36,383 nt of DNA from a virus. The position numbers and the translations under genes are program-made. The stretch covers positions 1-36,383 of IMG/VR virus record IMGVR_UViG_3300009786_000035. One strand, 5' to 3'. Below the pieces are notes generated by a model. That model saw nothing but the letters and a program-made list of their open reading frames with translations, made no database searches and was not told the origin of the DNA. Position 1 is the first letter of the stretch. Every line of letters starts with the position of its first letter. Below are positions 32,250 through 36,383 of this stretch, piece by piece.

Positions 32250-32627
32250 TTGGACTCAATCAACGAGCAGAAGGCCAACACCCGACGCATCTTCGTCATC
32301 GGTGTGATCCTGTCGCTGCAAGGCGACGACGCCAACGTCATCATCGGCATCGCAGGTGCCACCGAACTCTCCCCGGAGAACATCATCGACGCAGCGGAGT
32401 CGCTAGGCTACAGCATCCACACTGCGGAGGCCTTCGCACAGGCCATCATCGACGCTGGTGTCCTCTTCAGTGACAAGTTGCCTGTTTCGTACGAGGAAGA
32501 GGTCGAGGAAGCACCTCCCGCTGACGAGAGAGAAGACGAGCCGGAAGGCTCCGACCCTGAGACTCAGGACGAGGACAAGGCTGAAATCGAGCGGCTGTTC
32601 GCAGACGCCGCCATCAACAAGGACTAG
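32250..32627 (+). CDS. Acidic protein of unknown function
   Basis: 125 aa from TTG at 32250 with AGGAG six bases upstream; the open frame extends back to 32196 but that part overlaps the hairpin. The N-terminal 75 residues are mixed alpha/beta (RRIFVIGVILSLQGDDANVI, then helices). Residues 80-110 are strongly acidic and disordered (YEEEVEEAPPADEREDEPEG), and a short helix ends the protein. No family is recognised. It precedes a very basic protein with only three bases between them, so the two may pair by charge. Confidence 0.65.
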   Translation: MDSINEQKANTRRIFVIGVILSLQGDDANVIIGIAGATELSPENIIDAAESLGYSIHTAEAFAQAIIDAGVLFSDKLPVSYEEEVEEAPPADEREDEPEGSDPETQDEDKAEIERLFADAAINKD

Positions 32628-32630
32628 CCG

Positions 32631-33293
32631 ATGCCCCGAGTGGGCCACTTCAGAGTCGAGTACGACCCGGACGAGCGGATTAGCCTCCCTCGTCCGTTTC
32701 AGTTGGGCGGGGAGGGCAAGACCCAGAAGGCTCAATACCTCCATGGTGCTGCACGCACCAAGAAGTTGGACATCCCCACGGCAGAGCAGGCCAACAAGTT
32801 GCGGCTCTATCCCAACCAGTGGCTGAAGAACTTGCCCCACAAGGCCAAGAACATCGCCAAGCGGAACGCCGTGGTGAACCCGAAGGAATACAACAAGGCC
32901 ATGGCCCGTGCCCTGACTGGCAGGAAGAACGCTCGGGCTGGCTTCTACATCAAGGTCAGGGTCGGTGAGCAGTGGGCCGGTGAACTCGGTCGGATGGTCC
33001 CCATCTTTGAGTGGGACTACGTGCCCAACGACATCTACGACATCCTCTCCCGTGGTGGTGAGTCTCAGTACGCTCAAGACCCACGCAAGTTGCTACCCGC
33101 CCTGAAGTTCCTCTACAAGTACGGCTACGACAAGTCCTACCGGGAACTCGCACTCAAGGTGAAGCGGAGGGTCAACGAAATCCGCAGGGGCGACACCGAT
33201 GAGTGGCGGAAGTGGGCTGCCCGCTACAACGCTTGGCGAGACGAGATGCTCAAGGCCAACCGCGACGACCGCAACCGCTGGAACGTGTCCTAA
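32631..33293 (+). CDS. Basic protein of unknown function
   Basis: 220 aa, ATG start three bases after the previous stop. The protein is rich in Lys and Arg with many aromatic residues. It has helical stretches (about 75-110 and 160-215, e.g. YDKSYRELALKVKRRVNEIR) and no signal peptide or membrane span. Nucleic-acid binding is plausible from charge alone. It is the last rightward gene and faces the leftward operon, with the terminator at 33331 between them. Confidence 0.65.
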   Translation: MPRVGHFRVEYDPDERISLPRPFQLGGEGKTQKAQYLHGAARTKKLDIPTAEQANKLRLYPNQWLKNLPHKAKNIAKRNAVVNPKEYNKAMARALTGRKNARAGFYIKVRVGEQWAGELGRMVPIFEWDYVPNDIYDILSRGGESQYAQDPRKLLPALKFLYKYGYDKSYRELALKVKRRVNEIRRGDTDEWRKWAARYNAWRDEMLKANRDDRNRWNVS

Positions 33294-33330
33294 CCCCAAA
33301 GAACACAACGAATACCCGGACACAAAGAAA

Positions 33331-33358
33331 GACCCCCCGTCCCGAAGGACGAGGGGTC
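33331..33358 (-). terminator. Terminator between convergent operons
   Basis: The 12-nt arms GACCCCCCGTCC (33331-33342) and GGACGAGGGGTC (33347-33358) pair with one mismatch around a CGAA loop. On the minus strand the stem is followed by TCTTTCTTT, so it is a good intrinsic terminator for the leftward operon. The plus side lacks a T-run but the stem may slow rightward transcription too. Confidence 0.75.
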
Positions 33359-33387
33359 GTGCGTGTGTGGAGCACTGCTCCAGTGTA

Positions 33388-34131
33388 CTACCCCGGCTCG
33401 TTGTCGGGGATGGAGTCGAATGGGTTGCCGTCGTCCTCATCATCCGGCGTCATGCCGATGAACTCAGTGGGGTCTGGGGCCACGAACACAGGTGCCGGTC
33501 TGACACTGCCACGAGGTGGCTTCTCGTCACAGGTGGACTCGGAGCACACCGTGAAGGCCGGGTATGGCTTGCCCTTGCGAGCACCATGCTTGCTGATGCC
33601 AGCAGGCACGACCTTAGAGCCACCGTGCATGGGACAGGCCCACGAACCCGTGACATGTGCCACTGGAACACCGCCTGACCCGCTATGGGCCTCTGACGGG
33701 GCTGTTGGGGCACGAGAGCGAGGTCCAGCCGCCTTCGACGCAGCAGATGCCGAGTCGTAGAGGTCTCGACCGATGCCCCAGAGGACACCAGCACGCTTCA
33801 TGGCGTCCGAGTGCTCGCCTTTGACAGGCTCCATGGTCGAGGGAGTTCCAACGTCCCACTTCCACACCCACTCACCGGAGGTGATGGTCGTGCCATCTGC
33901 CGATACCGACACCCGCTTGCAGTAGATGCCGATGCCTGCACGCAGACCCGACGCATCCCGGCTGAACTGGGACTGCCAGTTCTCTCCCCCGACACACTTG
34001 TCCAGCGTGTCGAAGTGGTAGCGGGCATCGACGTAGGACAGCATCATGCCGCCCGGTCCTGCCCGTTGCTTGACCTCTTCAGGGGGAGTGTCCCTCTGTA
34101 GAAGTTTGACTTGCTCCGCAGATGCGGCCAC
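33388..34131 (-). CDS. Rad52-family single-strand annealing protein
   Basis: 247 aa, GTG start in a TAGTG overlap with the upstream gene. Residues 8-130 match the Rad52/22-type annealing core: MLSYVDARYHFDTLDKCVGG ENWQSQF (29-56), then EWVWKWDVG and GEHSDAMKRAGVLWGIGRDLYD (105-126). After a disordered linker, C166/H169 and C196/C201 (WACPMHG and VCSESTC) look like a small zinc site. The tail ends DDEDDGNPFDSIPDNEPG, acidic with a Phe-containing tip like SSB tails. It would anneal complementary strands in phage recombination, working with the RecB-like nuclease two genes upstream. Phage Rad52-type proteins substitute for RecT or lambda Beta. Confidence 0.8.
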   Translation of the reverse strand: MAASAEQVKLLQRDTPPEEVKQRAGPGGMMLSYVDARYHFDTLDKCVGGENWQSQFSRDASGLRAGIGIYCKRVSVSADGTTITSGEWVWKWDVGTPSTMEPVKGEHSDAMKRAGVLWGIGRDLYDSASAASKAAGPRSRAPTAPSEAHSGSGGVPVAHVTGSWACPMHGGSKVVPAGISKHGARKGKPYPAFTVCSESTCDEKPPRGSVRPAPVFVAPDPTEFIGMTPDDEDDGNPFDSIPDNEPG

Positions 34132-34307
34132 TAGAAGCCTCCCTTGGTTCTGATGTCGTGATAGTGATGAAGGGCTTTATCCCGCTCGTCGAGGATGTCG
34201 AGCAGCACCTCATCGCTCAAGTCCATTGGCGTGCGGAGGATGATGCGTTGATACTTGTGGTACTGGCGGTGCCAGTACCAAAATTTGAGCCTGTCGATTG
34301 GCCCCAA
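34131..34307 (-). CDS. 58-aa protein between the nuclease and Rad52-type genes
   Basis: 58 aa from TTG at 34307, directly after the RecB-like stop (TAGTTG). AGGAAG lies eight bases upstream. Its own stop overlaps the GTG of the annealing gene (TAGTG). The sequence starts MGPIDRLKFWYWHRQYHKYQ, is basic and aromatic, then has an acidic helix (DLSDEVLLDILDERDKAL) and ends RTKGGF. No family is recognised. The clean stop-to-start junctions on both sides support it as a real gene. A nuclease or annealase accessory protein is possible from position only. Confidence 0.65.
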   Translation of the reverse strand: MGPIDRLKFWYWHRQYHKYQRIILRTPMDLSDEVLLDILDERDKALHHYHDIRTKGGF

Positions 34308-35117
34308 CTATTTCACTTCCTGTCTGCTACTACGGACGACGACTTCAAGGGTCTCGATGGTGGGGAAGTCCACCATCCACCTTGCCAGCACTGCCTCGGC
34401 CTTGAAGGCCTGAATGAGGCGGACTGAGATGTCCACGTCGTGGTAGGTCCAGCCAGCACCCACGCCCGGATGCAGGTGGAGGATGGCTACTCCTGACGCT
34501 TCTTTGAACGCGGCGGTCTCCGGGTGCAGCACCTTGTTGTCAGCACCGATGAACTCGCCCATGAGATACGCCATGCCCTGAAGGGCGTGGTCAGAGTACG
34601 TGCCCTTCCCCGTCTTCAGGTCGATCACGGTCTTCTTGCCTGCCTTGGCTCGCACCGATGCGAACAGGTCGAATGACCCTGCGTAGCCGTAGGTATCGTT
34701 GAACACCTGCTGCTCGGTCAGGATGGGCGAGATGCCCAGAGCGATGACCGCTGAGGCGTAGGACTCCATGAAGGGCTGGAGTTCAAGGTCGAGGTCCGCC
34801 ATCGGGATGCCCTCGCTGATGGCCTCGTGAACTGCCGTGCCTCTCTCGGCACTTACGTCACGGGACTCCATCGACAGCCGTCCGACCCGCCCGCGAATGT
34901 TGGCGTCGGTCTCGGGCTTGCCCTTCTTCTCACCTCGGTCGAGGACTGCCGGGTTAGCCATCACCACGTCGAGCAACTGCTTCATGCTCCAACGGTGGAG
35001 GTTGTACGGCATGCCCAGCACCTTGCGGAGGCTGGTCACGCTGAGGTAGTCACGCTTTTGGAACGTGTACCACCTCAGGTCGTTCTTATCCGACCACGCA
35101 TCCTGAGGGCTGGTCAC
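34308..35117 (-). CDS. RecB/Cas4-like PD-(D/E)XK exonuclease
   Basis: 269 aa, GTG start at 35117; no Shine-Dalgarno is visible before it. The RecB-family pattern is complete: H97 (ERGTAVHEAISEG), D150 (GYAGSFDLFA), D166-L-K168 (VIDLKTGKG) and Q180-x3-Y184 (HALQGMAYLMG). It would make single-stranded tails for the Rad52-type protein encoded downstream. The preceding ORF lies in the same frame and ends with a TGA only three codons upstream (TGA GTA TCT GTG). That TGA is the only one used as a stop in the window, so a readthrough fusion is possible. Confidence 0.8.
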   Translation of the reverse strand: MTSPQDAWSDKNDLRWYTFQKRDYLSVTSLRKVLGMPYNLHRWSMKQLLDVVMANPAVLDRGEKKGKPETDANIRGRVGRLSMESRDVSAERGTAVHEAISEGIPMADLDLELQPFMESYASAVIALGISPILTEQQVFNDTYGYAGSFDLFASVRAKAGKKTVIDLKTGKGTYSDHALQGMAYLMGEFIGADNKVLHPETAAFKEASGVAILHLHPGVGAGWTYHDVDISVRLIQAFKAEAVLARWMVDFPTIETLEVVVRSSRQEVK

Positions 35118-35123
35118 AGATAC

Positions 35124-35759
35124 TCAGCCAGCAGGCAGGCTGCTCCCATGGATAGTAGGAAGAGGTTGAGAAGGCTTAGGCGTAGCAGTTCCTGTGGAGG
35201 ATGTAGCAACTTGCGGCTCCTGTTCTCCGACATCCCACGTACTGGCGGGGTAGTCGAGTTCGATGATGGTGCTGGCCGGGATGAGGTCAGCCTCGGGAAT
35301 GTCTCGGAAGTGGGGGCGGGTGTGCTCCCGGTCCCGTACTAGGTCGGGGATGATGTAGCCCATGACCCAGTAGACGAGGTCGCTGTCTCGATACACTCCC
35401 CAGTGGAAACGGGCGGGGTTCTTGTCGATGTCCATGTCGGAGATGGACAGGACTCGTGCGTAGTCTGTGGTCTTGACCTCGATGCCGGTCGGGCCGAGTA
35501 GCGAGTCAGGCGTGAAGTCGGCATCCATGCCCTTGAAATGTCGCAACTTGGGTTCCCAAGGGATGCCCCACGTCAGGGCGAAGGCGACCTCACCGGCCAC
35601 CCCCAGCACGTCCATCGAGAGGGCATGCTTCTTGTCTTTGGCCTCGGTGCGTGAGTCTTTGCGACCCACGACCCAGCCGTCCATGTGCCGGTCCATCGCC
35701 ACCGTCTTTATCCAGTAGCGAACGGCCTCAGTGAACGGCGGGGCCTTGAGTGCGGGCAC
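35124..35759 (-). CDS. Putative PD-(D/E)XK endonuclease
   Basis: 211 aa from GTG at 35759, chosen because it forms a TAGTG overlap and has GAGGAG upstream; an upstream GTG at 35783 would add eight residues. The core has GVAGEVAFAL (E57), then GMDADFTPDS (D79/D81) and, 13 residues on, GIEVKTT (E94, K96). This E...D...ExK layout is seen in restriction-like and Holliday-junction nucleases. The last 35 residues are Pro/Thr/Ser/Gln-rich and resemble an interdomain linker. The stop is TGA, in frame with the RecB-like ORF. Whether it resolves, nicks or processes DNA is not clear. Confidence 0.6.
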   Translation of the reverse strand: MPALKAPPFTEAVRYWIKTVAMDRHMDGWVVGRKDSRTEAKDKKHALSMDVLGVAGEVAFALTWGIPWEPKLRHFKGMDADFTPDSLLGPTGIEVKTTDYARVLSISDMDIDKNPARFHWGVYRDSDLVYWVMGYIIPDLVRDREHTRPHFRDIPEADLIPASTIIELDYPASTWDVGEQEPQVATSSTGTATPKPSQPLPTIHGSSLPAG

Positions 35760-36037
35760 TAGCGGACGGCTCCTCTCATCCACACGGTGAGCAGGAGAAG
35801 GGCGACGAAGCCCACCATCCCAAGGCCTGCACTGGCCGTGAAGCCAGCGAGCAGACCAAGGGAGATGGCTACCAGCAGAAAGACAGGGTAGATGAGGGTG
35901 CCACGTCGGGCGTTCTCACCTGTCATCACCTCATCGACTCGCTCCATACCCACCTCCACATACGTGGTGATGCGACCGTGAAGGTCCGACTCGGTGATGG
36001 TCCCCTTGATGACGTTCTCTTCCGTGGTGGTGACCAC
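35759..36037 (-). CDS. Small membrane protein
   Basis: 92 aa from GTG at 36037 in a TAGTG overlap; a longer frame from 36088 overlaps the upstream gene. A soluble N-terminal half (VTTTEENVIKGTITESDLHG) is followed by two hydrophobic spans (about 52-69, YPVFLLVAISLGLLAG, and 74-88, MVGFVALLLLTVW). The C-terminus is basic (MRGAVR). No family is recognised. Its role in a recombination operon is unknown; membrane anchoring or superinfection control are guesses. Confidence 0.6.
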   Translation of the reverse strand: MVTTTEENVIKGTITESDLHGRITTYVEVGMERVDEVMTGENARRGTLIYPVFLLVAISLGLLAGFTASAGLGMVGFVALLLLTVWMRGAVR

Positions 36038-36383
36038 TAGAGGCCGGGGACTTCCTCGACCGCCTCGTGGTCGGTGGTCGGGTGACACTTGTCGGGGAAC
36101 GCCTCGATGGTGACGTGTCCGTCCGGGTCCGTCGAGGCAACGATGGTCCCTTCAAAACTGGGGTCATTGTGCTCAGGGCTGGCCTCGATTCGGAGTCCTT
36201 GTTCCGTCTCGGTCGCGATGTACTCAGGGCTGGCCTCGATGGCAGCCTCTTGTTCCGCCTCGGTCGCGATAGCGTCGGCCAGCATCGCGTTGATGACGCC
36301 TGCCCGAAGCCCGTTCATGCGGAGGATGAGTCCATCGACTTCGGCATTCATGCCCAAGGTCTCACCGGCTGCCTCGTACTCGC
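36037..36383 (-). CDS. Acidic repeat protein, 5' end cut by the window edge
   Basis: At least 115 residues. The frame is open to the right edge. The first TTG (36357) has no Shine-Dalgarno and lies in continuous coding sequence (EYEAAGETLGMNAEVDG), so the true start is probably outside the window. A 17-residue unit is repeated (IATEAEQEAAIEASPEY then IATETEQGLRIEASPEH), encoded by a 51-bp tandem repeat. The C-terminus has a GHVTIEAFPDKCHPTTDHEA segment. No family is recognised. The stop overlaps the next start (TAGTG). Confidence 0.6.
   Translation of the reverse strand, partial: EYEAAGETLGMNAEVDGLILRMNGLRAGVINAMLADAIATEAEQEAAIEASPEYIATETEQGLRIEASPEHNDPSFEGTIVASTDPDGHVTIEAFPDKCHPTTDHEAVEEVPGL
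36172..36273. repeat. 51-bp imperfect tandem repeat in coding sequence
   Basis: Two 51-bp units (36172-36222 and 36223-36273) share a long identical start (CTCAGGGCTGGCCTCGAT) and a conserved end (CTCGGTCGCGAT). They encode two 17-residue repeats of the partial acidic protein. Confidence 0.8.

Noticed and set aside
34260-34278. Inverted repeat GTACTGGC-GGT-GCCAGTAC
   Set aside because: It lies inside the 58-aa coding sequence with no T-run or promoter beside it; probably coding coincidence.
1-36383. tRNA genes, CRISPR arrays, integrase or attachment sites
   Set aside because: No cloverleaf, repeat-spacer pattern or recombinase motif was found by reading both strands.

Overview
The window is a GC-rich stretch of a tailed bacteriophage (Caudoviricetes). 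It carries a complete head-assembly module, a distal-tail and fibre module, a lysis module, and part of a leftward DNA-recombination operon. No tRNA, rRNA, integrase, CRISPR array or insertion sequence was seen. The host is probably a high-GC actinobacterium. This is inferred from TANNNT-type -10 elements placed for leaderless mRNAs, heavy use of TTG and GTG starts, and tail-protein families common in actinophages. The sequence alone does not prove it.

Layout. Positions 1-1149 have no convincing gene and are packed with ACGT boxes, a 9-bp tandem repeat, several palindromes and two tandem promoter candidates; this looks like an origin or control region. Positions 1150-3139 encode a SpoVG-like small protein with an SSB-like acidic tail and a RecA/AAA_25-type ATPase. 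Positions 3145-7503 encode a zinc/HTH protein (terminase small subunit candidate), a 61-aa Acb2-like protein, the terminase large subunit and the portal. Two very large proteins follow (1159 and 2500 aa). They are probably internal or ejected virion proteins, and the larger one carries GNAT-like and HExxH metallopeptidase-like segments. Positions 18559-20112 hold the scaffold and the N4-gp56-type major capsid protein, closed by a strong terminator. Positions 20208-30676 hold a connector, a Dit-like protein, a hub-like protein, a small tail protein, an FN3 tail protein, a LAGLIDADG homing endonuclease and a 1366-aa fibre with collagen-like and polyglycine tip regions. Positions 30762-33293 hold three small membrane proteins, a C39-like cysteine peptidase (endolysin candidate) and two unknown genes. 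On the minus strand, 36383-33388 encode a partial acidic repeat protein, a membrane protein, a PD-(D/E)XK nuclease, a RecB/Cas4-like nuclease, a 58-aa protein and a Rad52-type annealing protein. That operon ends at a terminator facing the rightward genes.

How the genes work together. The left genes and the minus-strand operon supply replication and recombination functions. TerS and TerL package DNA through the portal into an HK97-fold head built on the scaffold, and the two giant proteins likely fill the head or form the ejection apparatus. The tail tip and fibre bind the host, and the holin/peptidase cassette releases progeny.

The most unusual signals are these. (i) Stop codons are 20 TAG, 8 TAA and 1 TGA, and the only TGA separates two in-frame nuclease ORFs. 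(ii) Four ATG genes carry TAGAMT 6-7 nt upstream of the ATG, a leaderless layout, while TTG genes carry Shine-Dalgarno sites. (iii) A 17-residue motif occurs twice in the 1159-aa virion protein with only synonymous differences. (iv) A Dit/hub pair directly follows the connector with no tail tube or tape measure between them.
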